Below, in pieces: positions 45,719-54,090 of a stretch of 64,000 nucleotides of DNA. Each line of letters opens with the position of its first letter. The stretch's first letter is position 1. A program made the translations under genes and the position numbers. Location of the stretch: NCBI GenBank assembly GCA_019634715.1, contig JAHCAU010000001.1:186001-250000 (forward strand). The letters run 5' to 3'. A model generated the notes under the pieces. It was given only the letters and a program-made list of their open reading frames with translations, did not search any database and was not told where the DNA came from. Origin of the DNA: Lysobacter sp. Its GTDB lineage: Bacteria; Pseudomonadota; Gammaproteobacteria; Xanthomonadales; Xanthomonadaceae.

Positions 45719-46648
45719 ATGACCGTCAACGACACCCAGGCGCAGTACCACGGCAAACCCGTCGTCGAATTCCGCATGGGCGATACCATCGCCGACCCGG
45801 CCTCGGTGCGCACCACCGCCTATCGTCTGACCCAGGACTACGATTCGGAAGAGAGCCAGCGCGACCTGCTCGACGCCTTCCTCGCCCAGGCCGACACCAG
45901 CGCGCTCGACAGCCTGATCATCGGCGCCTGGAGCGAAGCGCACGACGAAAGCCCGAAGGGCTACCTCGACGGCCTGATCGAACGCCGCGCCGAACTGACC
46001 TCGCTGCGCCACCTGTTCGTCGGCGACATGACCTACGAGGACTGCGAGATCTCGTGGATCATCCAGGCCGACTACAACCCGCTGCTCGACGCCTTTCCGC
46101 AGCTGCGGTCGCTGCGCGTGCGCGGCAGCACGAGTCTGGCGCTGGCGCCGTTCGCGCACGAGGCGCTGGAAAACCTCGCCATCGAATGCGGCGGCCTGCC
46201 CAGCGGGATCGTGAAATCGATCGCCGCCTCGCGCTTGCCCTCGCTCAAGCGCATCGAGCTGTGGCTGGGCGACGACAACTACGGTTTCGACGGCGATGTC
46301 GCACTGTACGCGCAGCTGCTGGAGGCGATCGACGCCTCGCGCCTGCAGCACCTGGGCCTGCGCAACGCGCAGATCAGCGACGCGCTCGCGCTGCACCTGG
46401 CCGCGCAGCCCTGGCTGGGCAAGCTCGACATGCTGGACCTGTCGATGGGCACGATCGGCGACGAGGGCGCGCAGGCGCTGTGCGACAGCCCGCACCTCGC
46501 CGGCCTCGGCACGCTCGACCTGAGCCACCACTACATCAGCGAAGAGATGCAGGCGAAGCTGAAGGCGCTGCCGTGCAAGGTCGTGCTCGACGACCCGCAG
46601 GACGCCGACGACACCGACGGCGACCGCTACGTCGAGGTCGGCGAGTAA
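45719..46648 (+). CDS. STM4015-family leucine-rich-repeat protein
   Basis: A 309-residue cytoplasmic protein made largely of leucine-rich repeats (LRSLRVRGSTSLALAPFAHEALENLAIECG, LPSLKRIELWLGDD, LQHLGLRNAQISDALALHLAAQPWLGKLDMLDLSMGTIGDEG), with an acidic tail (DDPQDADDTDGDR). The start (MTVNDTQAQYHGKPVVEF) and order match the family named after Salmonella STM4015. It is gene one of a five-gene cluster. It may serve as substrate carrier or scaffold; no experimental function is known to me. Confidence 0.88.
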   Translation: MTVNDTQAQYHGKPVVEFRMGDTIADPASVRTTAYRLTQDYDSEESQRDLLDAFLAQADTSALDSLIIGAWSEAHDESPKGYLDGLIERRAELTSLRHLFVGDMTYEDCEISWIIQADYNPLLDAFPQLRSLRVRGSTSLALAPFAHEALENLAIECGGLPSGIVKSIAASRLPSLKRIELWLGDDNYGFDGDVALYAQLLEAIDASRLQHLGLRNAQISDALALHLAAQPWLGKLDMLDLSMGTIGDEGAQALCDSPHLAGLGTLDLSHHYISEEMQAKLKALPCKVVLDDPQDADDTDGDRYVEVGE

Positions 46649-46651
46649 GTG

Positions 46652-47809
46652 ATGCCATCGCGCATGGTGCTGCTCGGCCAGCCGGGACAGCAGCCATCGG
46701 GCCAGCGTCGCACGCAGGCATTGCGCGCGGCGCTGGCCCGGCGCGGCCTGCCGCCGCCGCAGGTGTTCGATTACGCCTCCGTGCTGGCATCGCCCGACGC
46801 TTTCCTCGATGCCGCGGCGCATGCCATCGCAGTGAAACTCGATTCGCCTGGCGGCGACGACGACGTGCATGAGGCCTGCGTGCGCCGTGGCATGTCGCTG
46901 ACCGAGGGCGCACGCCACTCGCCACGCATGCACGGCGAACTCGTCGATGCGCACCTGCGCTTCGCCGGCTTCGCCGATCTGCTGCAGCATCTGGCACAGG
47001 CATTGCCTGACGCGCGCTGGCTCGACGCACCGGGCGACATCCTGCGCATGTGCGACAAGTGGCGCTGCCAGCAGGCGCTGGAAGCGGCCGGCGCGCAGAC
47101 ACCCGCGATGCTCGGCATGATCGAAGGCTACGAACATCTGACATCGATGCTCGACGCCAGCGGACACGACCGCGTCTTCGTCAAGGCGCGCTTCGGCTCC
47201 TCGGCCGCAGGCGTCGTGGCGTATCGACGGCATCGCGATGGCCGCGCCACGGCCTGCACGACCGCCGAGGCCAGGCGCATCGAGGGCCGGACACGCCTGT
47301 TCAATCGCCTGTCCCTCCAGCGCTACGCGCATGCGGACGAGATCGCCGTCCTGATCGATGCGCTCGCCGCGCAGGGCGCCTATGCCGAAGCCTGGGTCGC
47401 CAAGCCGCGCGCACCGACCGACCACGCGCGGCATTTCGACCTGCGCGTGGTCGCCTGCAACGGCGAAGCGCGGCAGCGCGTGGCGCGGCTGTCGAGCGGG
47501 CCGATGACCAACCTGCACCTGGGCAATCGTCGCGTCGACATCGATGCCTTGCTCGACGCCACTGCGAACGCGCGGGTCGAGCACGCGGTGCGTGCGGCAT
47601 CGGCTGCGTTCACGGACAGCCGATGCATCGGCTTCGACCTGATCCCGCTGCGCGACCGCTGCGTCTTCCTCGAAGCCAATGCCTTCGGCGACGACCTGCA
47701 GGATGTGACGTGGCAGGGCCGCGATGCCTGCGACGACCAGGTCGCCTGGGCGTATTCCCTGCCGGCGCCGCAGCAGGCAGCACCCACGATGCGCCATGCC
47801 CATGCCTGA
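46652..47809 (+). CDS. STM4014-family ATP-grasp-like protein
   Basis: A 385-residue protein. An N-terminal Rossmann-like part (MVLLGQPGQQPSGQRRTQALRAALARRG) leads into an ATP-grasp core: DRVFVKARFGSSAAGVVAYRR (ATP-binding Lys), AEAWVAKPRAP, and CIGFDLIPLRDRCVFLEANAFGDD (Mg ligands Asp, Glu, Asn). ATP-grasp enzymes join carboxyl groups to amines or thiols, so a ligase step on a peptide or small molecule is likely. The preceding stop is 3 bp away; a GTG at 46649 is an alternative start. Confidence 0.88.
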   Translation: MPSRMVLLGQPGQQPSGQRRTQALRAALARRGLPPPQVFDYASVLASPDAFLDAAAHAIAVKLDSPGGDDDVHEACVRRGMSLTEGARHSPRMHGELVDAHLRFAGFADLLQHLAQALPDARWLDAPGDILRMCDKWRCQQALEAAGAQTPAMLGMIEGYEHLTSMLDASGHDRVFVKARFGSSAAGVVAYRRHRDGRATACTTAEARRIEGRTRLFNRLSLQRYAHADEIAVLIDALAAQGAYAEAWVAKPRAPTDHARHFDLRVVACNGEARQRVARLSSGPMTNLHLGNRRVDIDALLDATANARVEHAVRAASAAFTDSRCIGFDLIPLRDRCVFLEANAFGDDLQDVTWQGRDACDDQVAWAYSLPAPQQAAPTMRHAHA

Positions 47810-48635
47810 GCCGACGCGAACTCCCGCCATGCTGGACATGCACGCCATAGTCGGCAGCCACGACGTGCTGTTCATCACCCTCGATACCTTGCGTTACGAC
47901 GCCGCGCAGCGCTGCTTCCGCGAAGACCGGCTACCCACGCTTTCGCGGCATCTGCCAGCCGACGGCTGGGAACTGCGGCACACCCCGGCCAGCTTCACCT
48001 ATGCCGCGCACCAGGCCTTCTTCGCCGGCTTCCTGCCGACACCCGCGCGTCCCGGGCCGCATCCGCGCCTGTTCGCGCTGGCCTTCGCCGGCAGCGAGAC
48101 CATCGACGCGAACACGTTCGTGTTCGAAGGTCATGCCGACATCGTCCACGGCTTCGCCTCGCTCGGTTACCGCACGCTCTGCATCGGCGGCGTCGGCTTC
48201 TTCAATCTCGCCAACCCGCTCGGTCGCGCATTGCCCGGCCTGTTCGACGAAGCGTACTGGCGGCCGGGATTCGGCGTCACCACGCCCGATTCCACCGACG
48301 CACAGGTCGCGCGGGCGTGCGAACGCCTGCGCAGCGACGACCTGCGCGGCCAGCGCTGTTTCACCTTCATCAACATCTCCGCGCTGCACCAGCCGAACCG
48401 TCACTATCTTCCCGGTGCGGCGGACGACAGCCTCGACAGCCACTGCGCCGCGCTCGAATACGTCGACCGCGCGCTCGCGCCGCTGTTCGCCTGCGCCGCC
48501 GAACGCGCGCCGACCTTCGTCATCGTCTGTTCCGACCACGGCACCGCCTACGGCGAGGACGGCTACCACGGCCATCGCATCGCCCATGACGTGGTGATGC
48601 ACGTGCCCTACACCCATTTCCTCCTGACACCGTGA
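47802..48635 (+). CDS. STM4013-family alkaline-phosphatase-fold hydrolase
   Basis: A 277-residue cytoplasmic protein. Near the N-terminus VLFITLDTLRYDAAQ supplies the first metal ligands, and FVIVCSDHGTAYGEDGYHGHR gives the Asp-His pair and a further His, as in sulfatase/alkaline-phosphatase-fold enzymes. The usual Cys/Ser sulfatase nucleophile site is not evident; THR residues in TPASFTYAAHQAFFAG may serve. The start is uncertain: ATG 47802 overlaps the STM4014 stop, ATG 47829 gives 268 residues beginning MLDMHAIVG, as in homologues. Confidence 0.87.
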   Translation: MPEPTRTPAMLDMHAIVGSHDVLFITLDTLRYDAAQRCFREDRLPTLSRHLPADGWELRHTPASFTYAAHQAFFAGFLPTPARPGPHPRLFALAFAGSETIDANTFVFEGHADIVHGFASLGYRTLCIGGVGFFNLANPLGRALPGLFDEAYWRPGFGVTTPDSTDAQVARACERLRSDDLRGQRCFTFINISALHQPNRHYLPGAADDSLDSHCAALEYVDRALAPLFACAAERAPTFVIVCSDHGTAYGEDGYHGHRIAHDVVMHVPYTHFLLTP

Positions 48636-50023
48636 ACGCCATCGCTGCCCCGTCCCCCGTCGCGCACGACGCGCCCTCGCTCGACGCGCTGCTGCGCCTT
48701 GCGCCCTACCAGGCGTATTCCTATTCATACCCGCACAAGACCGCCTATCGTGCGCTGCCGACGCCGCGCACGCTGCGCGAAGCCTGGGCCGGCGAAGACC
48801 GCCGCGCGCTGTTCCTGTACCTGCACATCCCGTTCTGCTCCTATCGCTGTGGCTTCTGCAACCTGTTCGCGCTGGCGCGCCCGGCCGGGGACACCGTGAC
48901 CCGCTATCTCGACCAGCTCGAAGCGCAGTTCGCCGCCACGCTGGACGCGCTCGGCGACCATGCGTTCGCGCGCTTCGCGCTCGGCGGCGGCACGCCGAGC
49001 TACCTCGACACATCCCAGCTGGAACGTCTGTTCGCGATGCTGCGCAATGGCGGCGTCGACCTGCGCGCGATTCCGGCCGGCATGGAGGTGTCGCCGGAGA
49101 CCGTCGATGCGCAGAAGATGGCGCTGTGCCGCGATGCCGGCATCGACCGCATCAGCATGGGCATCCAGAGTTTCAGCGAAGCGGAAGTCCGCACGCTGGT
49201 CAGGCCGCAGCAGCGCGAGGTCGTCGAACGCGCGATCGATGCGATCCGCGCGCAGCGCTTCCCCACCCTCAATCTCGACCTGATCTACGGCATCGAAGGC
49301 CAGACCGTCGCCAGCTTCGTCGCTTCGATCGACAGCGCGCTGGCCTTCGCACCGGAAGAGCTCTACCTGTACCCGCTGTACGTGCGTCCGCTCACCGGAC
49401 TGGGCCGGATGTCCGAAAGTGACGGCAAGCGCCGCATCGCGCTGCAGCCGGAACCGGTCGACGACCGCCTGGCGATGTATCGCGCCGGGCGCGATCGCCT
49501 GCTCGCGGCCGGTTACACACAGGTATCGATGCGCATGTTCCGCGCACCGCACGCGCCCGCGACAGATGCCGGTCCGGCGTATTGCTGCCAGGACGACGGC
49601 ATGGTCGGCATCGGCTGCGGCGCGCGCTCGTACACGCGCGGCCTGCATTACGCCAGCGAATACGGCGTCTCGCGACGCGGCGTGGTCGACATCCTCGATC
49701 ATTACCTGTCGCTGTCGTGCGAGGATTTCACGCGCGTCGACCATGGCATCGCGCTCGACGGCGACGAACAACGACGACGCCATGCGATCCAGTCGCTGCT
49801 GGTGAAGCCCGGACTGTCGCTGTCCGCATGGCGCGCTCGCTTCGGCAGCGCGGTCTTCGACGACCTGCCGCAGCTGCGCGAACTCGAACCCGCCGGCCTT
49901 GCGCAGTTCGACGGCGATCTGCTCGCACTGACCGACGAAGGTTTCGCACGGGCCGACACCCTCGGCCCGTGGCTGGTCTCGCCGGCGGTCGCCGCGCGCA
50001 TGGCCGACTACAGCCTGCGCTGA
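48632..50023 (+). CDS. STM4012-family radical SAM protein
   Basis: A 463-residue HemW-like radical SAM enzyme. The [4Fe-4S] cluster is held by Cys69, Cys73 and Cys76 (PFCSYRCGFCN). Further SAM-binding sequences are FALGGGTPSYLD, GMEVSPETVD, RISMGIQSFSE and LNLDLIYGIEGQT, all close to coproporphyrinogen-dehydrogenase-like proteins. The HemW likeness does not make it a heme chaperone, since HemW is normally encoded elsewhere. It starts with GTG 48632, overlapping the previous stop (GTGA). Confidence 0.9.
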   Translation: MNAIAAPSPVAHDAPSLDALLRLAPYQAYSYSYPHKTAYRALPTPRTLREAWAGEDRRALFLYLHIPFCSYRCGFCNLFALARPAGDTVTRYLDQLEAQFAATLDALGDHAFARFALGGGTPSYLDTSQLERLFAMLRNGGVDLRAIPAGMEVSPETVDAQKMALCRDAGIDRISMGIQSFSEAEVRTLVRPQQREVVERAIDAIRAQRFPTLNLDLIYGIEGQTVASFVASIDSALAFAPEELYLYPLYVRPLTGLGRMSESDGKRRIALQPEPVDDRLAMYRAGRDRLLAAGYTQVSMRMFRAPHAPATDAGPAYCCQDDGMVGIGCGARSYTRGLHYASEYGVSRRGVVDILDHYLSLSCEDFTRVDHGIALDGDEQRRRHAIQSLLVKPGLSLSAWRARFGSAVFDDLPQLRELEPAGLAQFDGDLLALTDEGFARADTLGPWLVSPAVAARMADYSLR

Positions 50024-50024
50024 C

Positions 50025-50951
50025 ATGGACGCGCCGCACGCCGCCATCGTCGCGCTCGATGCCGAGGCCCGCGCGGCACCGGCACGCCATCTGTCGCTGC
50101 TCTATCGCGGCCGCCTCAGCAGCTGCAACTACGACTGCGGCTATTGTCCGTTCGCCAAGACCCGCGACAGCCGCGCGACGCTGCAACGCGATGCCGCCGA
50201 CCTGGCGCGCTTCGTCGACTGGGTATCACGGCGCGATCATGCGGTGTCGATCCTGTTCACGCCCTGGGGCGAAGGCCTGGTGCGCAGGCATTACCGCGAC
50301 GCGATGACCCGGCTCAGCCACCTGCCGCACGTGCGCCGGGTCGCGATCCAGACCAACCTGTGCATCGGCACGCGCTGGCTCGATGACGTCGACACGCGCA
50401 GTCTGGCGCTGTGGTGCACCTGGCACCCCAGCGAAGTGTCGCTGGAGGCCTTCGTCGCGCGCTGCGGCGAACTGCACCGGCGCAGCATCCGCTTCAGCGT
50501 CGGCATGGTCGCGATGCGCGAGCTGTTCGACGACATCGAACGCCTGCGCGCGGCGCTGCCCGACGACGTGCCGCTGTGGCTCAACGCCTACGACGTGCGG
50601 CCACCCGACTACTACGACGATGCCGATGTCGCGTGCCTGTCGCGCATCGACCCGCATTTCCGCTGGAATCTCTCGCCGCCGTCCAGCCTCGGCGCGCCCT
50701 GCGCGACCGGCACGCGCGTGCTGTCGGTGAACGGCGATGGCGACGTGCGCCGCTGCCATTTCGTCGCCGAACCGCTGGGCAACCTCTACGACGGCAGTTT
50801 CGAGGCGCACCTCGGCCCGCGTCCCTGCCCGAACCGCACCTGCGACTGTTTCATCGGCTACGTGCATCGCGAGGATCTGCCGTTCGCGACCGACTACGCA
50901 GGCGGTCAGCTCGAACGCGTGCCGGCACGCGCCACGCACGCCGACGCCTGA
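50025..50951 (+). CDS. STM4011-family radical SAM protein
   Basis: A 308-residue radical SAM enzyme. The cluster Cys are Cys34, Cys38 and Cys41 (SSCNYDCGYCPF). The C-terminus has a cysteine-rich stretch (RRCHF then CPNRTCDCFIGY) like a short SPASM/twitch region for a second cluster, which is common in enzymes that modify peptides. It starts 1 bp after the STM4012 stop and ends the cluster, before a terminator. Confidence 0.9.
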   Translation: MDAPHAAIVALDAEARAAPARHLSLLYRGRLSSCNYDCGYCPFAKTRDSRATLQRDAADLARFVDWVSRRDHAVSILFTPWGEGLVRRHYRDAMTRLSHLPHVRRVAIQTNLCIGTRWLDDVDTRSLALWCTWHPSEVSLEAFVARCGELHRRSIRFSVGMVAMRELFDDIERLRAALPDDVPLWLNAYDVRPPDYYDDADVACLSRIDPHFRWNLSPPSSLGAPCATGTRVLSVNGDGDVRRCHFVAEPLGNLYDGSFEAHLGPRPCPNRTCDCFIGYVHREDLPFATDYAGGQLERVPARATHADA

Positions 50952-50959
50952 AAAACGCG

Positions 50960-50983
50960 AAAGCCCCGCCGAGGCGGGGCTTT
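50960..50983. terminator. Bidirectional terminator between the STM cluster and THX
   Basis: AAAGCCCCGCC (50960-50970) pairs with GGCGGGGCTTT (50973-50983) around a 2-nt loop. A-rich and T-rich flanks on either side let it serve both strands. Confidence 0.88.
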
Positions 50984-51006
50984 GCGTGCGGTGCGTCGAG
51001 GGGCGA

Positions 51007-51186
51007 TCAGCCCTTCGCGGCGACCTTCTTCACGGCGGTCTTCTTCGCGGCCGGCGCGGCCTTGACGGCCTTCTTCACGGCAGCCGTGGCGGTGCCGGCA
51101 GCCTTCTTGGTGGCCTGCGGACGGGCATTGCCGTAGCTGGAGTTGTAGCGCTTGCCCTTGGCGGTCTTGCGGTCGCCCTTGCCCAT
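51007..51186 (-). CDS. 30S ribosomal protein THX with Lys/Ala-rich tail
   Basis: A 59-residue protein. It begins MGKGDRKTAKGKRYNSSYGN, which fits the THX family (MGKGDKKTxxGKxxxxSYG). The remainder is a 36-residue Lys/Ala repeat tail (KKAAG, KKAVKAAPAAKK), resembling histone H1-like proteins. THX binds the head of the 30S subunit in Thermus. A GAGGA site lies about 9 nt before the ATG. The terminator at 50960 serves it on this strand. Confidence 0.85.
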   Translation of the reverse strand: MGKGDRKTAKGKRYNSSYGNARPQATKKAAGTATAAVKKAVKAAPAAKKTAVKKVAAKG

Positions 51187-51330
51187 GTTGGAAATCCTCT
51201 GGAAATCGATTCTCTGGAACCGGACGCGAGCGGCGGCCGGTCGTCTGCGATGTGGAGCCGCGGCAGGGCCGCGAGGACGCGCATCCTACCACGCCGGGCC
51301 GTTCGCCGCGCGCCGACGCCCAGCCGGAAA

Positions 51331-51732
51331 TCAGGGTCGGGACGCAGCGGCGGAATGGGTCAGGCGCAGGTTGACCAGATGGGCCAGCGCCAGCAGCAGG
51401 CCGCCGATGGTCATCACGATGGCGTGGCTCATGGAATGGTTGTGCAGGGGCGAGAACGCACCGACCCAGACCAGCACCAGGCCCGGGACCAGCAACGCCC
51501 AGGCATGGAAGCCGCGATGGCGACGCCAGCCGAGGGTCAGCGTGGACACGCCCAGCAGGGTCGCGAACACCACGAAGGCCTGGTCCAGGTCGATCCAGCC
51601 GCCCAGCTCGAGGCCGAATGCGGGCGCGAGCGCGAGCAGCCACGGCCACAGCGCGCAGTGAAGGGCACAGAGAAAAGACGCGGCGAAACCGACGCGATCG
51701 GCCTTGTGCAGGGTCATGGCGGGGGTATTCAT
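51331..51732 (-). CDS. MerC-domain membrane protein
   Basis: A 133-residue protein with four membrane helices. The MerC-type pair is Cys-x-x-x-Cys with His in SFLCALHCALW; a second His-rich site is LHNHSMSH. Classic MerC proteins carry mercuric ions, but no mer genes are here. Sharing a divergent Zur-like operator with the ZnuD-like receptor points to zinc. The start could be 51732 or 51717. The 25-nt leader begins just after a perfect TATAAT on its strand (51764-51769). Confidence 0.82.
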   Translation of the reverse strand: MNTPAMTLHKADRVGFAASFLCALHCALWPWLLALAPAFGLELGGWIDLDQAFVVFATLLGVSTLTLGWRRHRGFHAWALLVPGLVLVWVGAFSPLHNHSMSHAIVMTIGGLLLALAHLVNLRLTHSAAASRP

Positions 51733-51758
51733 GACTTCCGGGGGGTGGTTTTTGTTCT

Positions 51759-51777
51759 GGAACATTATAACATTTCC
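51759..51777. promoter_or_regulatory. Zur-box-like palindrome
   Basis: GGAACATTATAACATTTCC is a near-perfect 19-bp palindrome close to the GAAATGTTATANTATAACATTTC Zur consensus of proteobacteria. It covers the -10 box of the MerC-like gene on the minus strand and lies about 30 bp before the ZnuD-like gene on the plus strand. One bound repressor could block both. The zur gene itself is 4 kb away at 55964. Confidence 0.75.
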
Positions 51778-51806
51778 AAATCGTCCAACAGTGTAACCCG
51801 TCCGCC

Positions 51807-53993
51807 ATGGCCTTTCCGCAGTCCCGTCGCTCCGCTCGTCGCCCGATGCCCCGAGCCCTCCGCAGCCCCCTCTTCCTCGCGCTCGCCCTGGCGCTGCCTG
51901 CCGTCGCGATGGCGCAGGACCGCAACCAGGACCCGCGCCACGACGAGGTGAAGGATCTCGACCGCGTCGTGGTCAGCGCCAGCCCACTGCAGCGCAATGC
52001 CGAGGACCTGATCCGCCCGGTCGAAGTGCTCGGCGGCGAGGCCCTCGACAACGCCAAGGCCAACTCGCTGGGCGAGACCGTCGGCCGGCTGCCGGGCGTG
52101 CAGGCCTCGTATTTCGGTCCCGGCGTCGGCCGCCCGATCATCCGCGGCCTCGACGGCGCGCGCGTGCAGGTGCTCAGCGATGGCCTGAGCGCCGGCGACG
52201 TGTCGACGGTGAGCGTCGACCATGCGGTGAGCATCGAACCCTTCCTGGCCGACCAGATCGAAGTGCTGAAGGGTCCGGCGACCCTGCTCTACGGCAGCGG
52301 CGCGATCGGCGGCGCGGTCAACGTGGTCGAAGGTCGCGTGCCCGCTGCCGTCACCGCCGAGCCCATCGAAGGCCGCGCCGAGGTCCGCTTCGGCACCGGC
52401 AACCGCGAGAAGACCGCGATGGCGCGCATGGATGCGACCGCCGCCAACGGCAAGCTGGTGTTCCACATCGACGGTCTGCATCGCGAGACAGGCGATTACG
52501 ACATCCCGGGCTACGCCGAGCACGCCCACGAGGGCGACGACGACCACGAACCCGGCGCGCGCGGGCGCCTGCCGAACAGCTTCGTGCGCACCGATGCCGG
52601 CGCCTTCGGCGTGTCCTACATCGGCGAGCGCGGGCACCTGGGCATGGCCGCGAGCCTGTTCAACACGCGCTACGGCATCCCGGGCCATGCGCATGCGCAT
52701 GACGACCACGACGACGACCACGGCGACGAGCATGGCGAGGAAAGCGTCAGCATCCGCATGGACCAGCGCCGCACCGAGCTGCGCGGCGGCCTGCGCGAAC
52801 TCGGGATCTTCGACAGTCTGCGGGTGAAACTGTCGAACACCGATTACACCCATACCGAATACGAAGGCGACGAGGTCGGCACCGTCTTCGAAAGCGACAC
52901 CCTCGAAGCGCGCGTCGAACTGGTCCACCTGGACTGGGCGGGCTGGGACGGCGCCTTCGGCGTGCAGGCCTCGCAGCGCGACTTCAAGGCCATCGGCGAC
53001 GAAGCCTTCGTGCCGGCGTCCGAATCGCGCGACACCGGCCTGTTCTGGATCGGCGAGCGCGCGTTCGGCGCGGTCAAGCTGGAACTCGGCGCGCGCTACG
53101 ACCGCAACACCATCGACGTGAACCGTACCGAGGCGATCGGCCCGTCGCGCAGCTTCGACGCGACCAGCCTGTCGGCGGCGCTGCGCTGGAACCTCAGCGA
53201 CGACGTGCATGTCTCGTTCGGCCTGGATCGCGCGCAGCGTTCGCCGACCGCCGAGGAGCTGTATTCCTACGGCCTGCACGTGGCGACCAACAGCTTCGAG
53301 TTCGGCGACCCGACGCTCGACGTGGAAACCGCGAACCGCGCGGAGGCCGGCCTGCACTGGCATCGCGGCGGCCTGTCGCTCGGCGCCTCGCTCTACTACG
53401 TGGACTTCGACGATTACGTCTACCTTGCCGACACCGGCATCGCCGACGACGACATCCCGGCGCGCGTCTGGACCCAGAGCGATGCGCGCTTCACCGGCGC
53501 CGAGTTCGACCTGAAGTGGACCTTCCTGGAGAACGCAGCCGGCAACTGGATGCTGCACGCCTTCGGCGACATCGTGCGTGGCCGCCTGACCGGCTCGGGC
53601 ACGCGCAGCGTGGACTTCTCGGTGCCGCACGGCGACCACACCCACGACTACACCGCCGACATCGCCCTGGGCGGCAACCTGCCTCGCATCGCGCCGGCGC
53701 GCTTCGGCGCGGAACTGCGCTGGTCGAACGCCCACTGGCGCGCCGGTCTGGGCGCGGTGCGCTACTTCGACCAGGACCGCGTCGCCGAATTCGAGGAATC
53801 CAGCGACGGCTACACCCTGGTCAACGCCGACATCGCGTGGCACATCGATCGCGCGAACGGCAACGCCTTCGAGCTGTTCGTCAACGCCAACAACCTGCTG
53901 AACGAGGAAGCGCGCCCGCACACCTCGTTCCTGAAGGATCTCGCACCGCTGCCGGGACGCAACGTCTCGTTCGGCGTGCGCATGTTCTTCTGA
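51807..53993 (+). CDS. znuD: TonB-dependent receptor, ZnuD-like (zinc uptake)
   Basis: A 728-residue outer-membrane receptor. Signal peptide ends near AVAMAQ; the plug domain has VVVSASPLQRNAEDL and the barrel ends in GVRMFF with final Phe. Histidine-rich extracellular loops occur near 238-250 (EHAHEGDDDHEPG), 293-312 (HAHAHDDHDDDHGDEHGEE) and 608-615 (HGDHTHDY), as in ZnuD of Neisseria and related zinc receptors. The first ATG is 51807; ATG 51846 gives a shorter signal peptide. Zur control is inferred from the operator. Confidence 0.9.
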   Translation: MAFPQSRRSARRPMPRALRSPLFLALALALPAVAMAQDRNQDPRHDEVKDLDRVVVSASPLQRNAEDLIRPVEVLGGEALDNAKANSLGETVGRLPGVQASYFGPGVGRPIIRGLDGARVQVLSDGLSAGDVSTVSVDHAVSIEPFLADQIEVLKGPATLLYGSGAIGGAVNVVEGRVPAAVTAEPIEGRAEVRFGTGNREKTAMARMDATAANGKLVFHIDGLHRETGDYDIPGYAEHAHEGDDDHEPGARGRLPNSFVRTDAGAFGVSYIGERGHLGMAASLFNTRYGIPGHAHAHDDHDDDHGDEHGEESVSIRMDQRRTELRGGLRELGIFDSLRVKLSNTDYTHTEYEGDEVGTVFESDTLEARVELVHLDWAGWDGAFGVQASQRDFKAIGDEAFVPASESRDTGLFWIGERAFGAVKLELGARYDRNTIDVNRTEAIGPSRSFDATSLSAALRWNLSDDVHVSFGLDRAQRSPTAEELYSYGLHVATNSFEFGDPTLDVETANRAEAGLHWHRGGLSLGASLYYVDFDDYVYLADTGIADDDIPARVWTQSDARFTGAEFDLKWTFLENAAGNWMLHAFGDIVRGRLTGSGTRSVDFSVPHGDHTHDYTADIALGGNLPRIAPARFGAELRWSNAHWRAGLGAVRYFDQDRVAEFEESSDGYTLVNADIAWHIDRANGNAFELFVNANNLLNEEARPHTSFLKDLAPLPGRNVSFGVRMFF

Positions 53994-54028
53994 AGGCATG
54001 CCCTTCTGACGGTGCCCCCGCACGCACC

Positions 54029-54060
54029 GCGCGGCCGTTCACTCTCCCTGGCGGCCGCGC
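54029..54060 (+). terminator. Hairpin after the ZnuD-like gene
   Basis: GCGCGGCCG (54029-54037) pairs with CGGCCGCGC (54052-54060). There is no T run, so it may stabilise the mRNA end rather than terminate. Confidence 0.4.
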
Positions 54061-54090
54061 GGCGCGTGCAACTCCACATCGTTCCCGGCA

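Noticed and set aside
48632..50023. HemW (heme chaperone) for the STM4012-like gene
   Set aside because: The sequence is HemW-like, but the four neighbours identify it as the STM4012 member of the cluster.
51007..51186. A histone H1-like protein
   Set aside because: The Lys/Ala tail suggests it, but the N-terminus matches ribosomal protein THX, which is the better explanation for the conserved part.
51331..51732. A mercury-resistance gene
   Set aside because: The protein is MerC-like, yet no merR, merA, merT or merP is nearby and it shares a Zur-like site with a zinc receptor.
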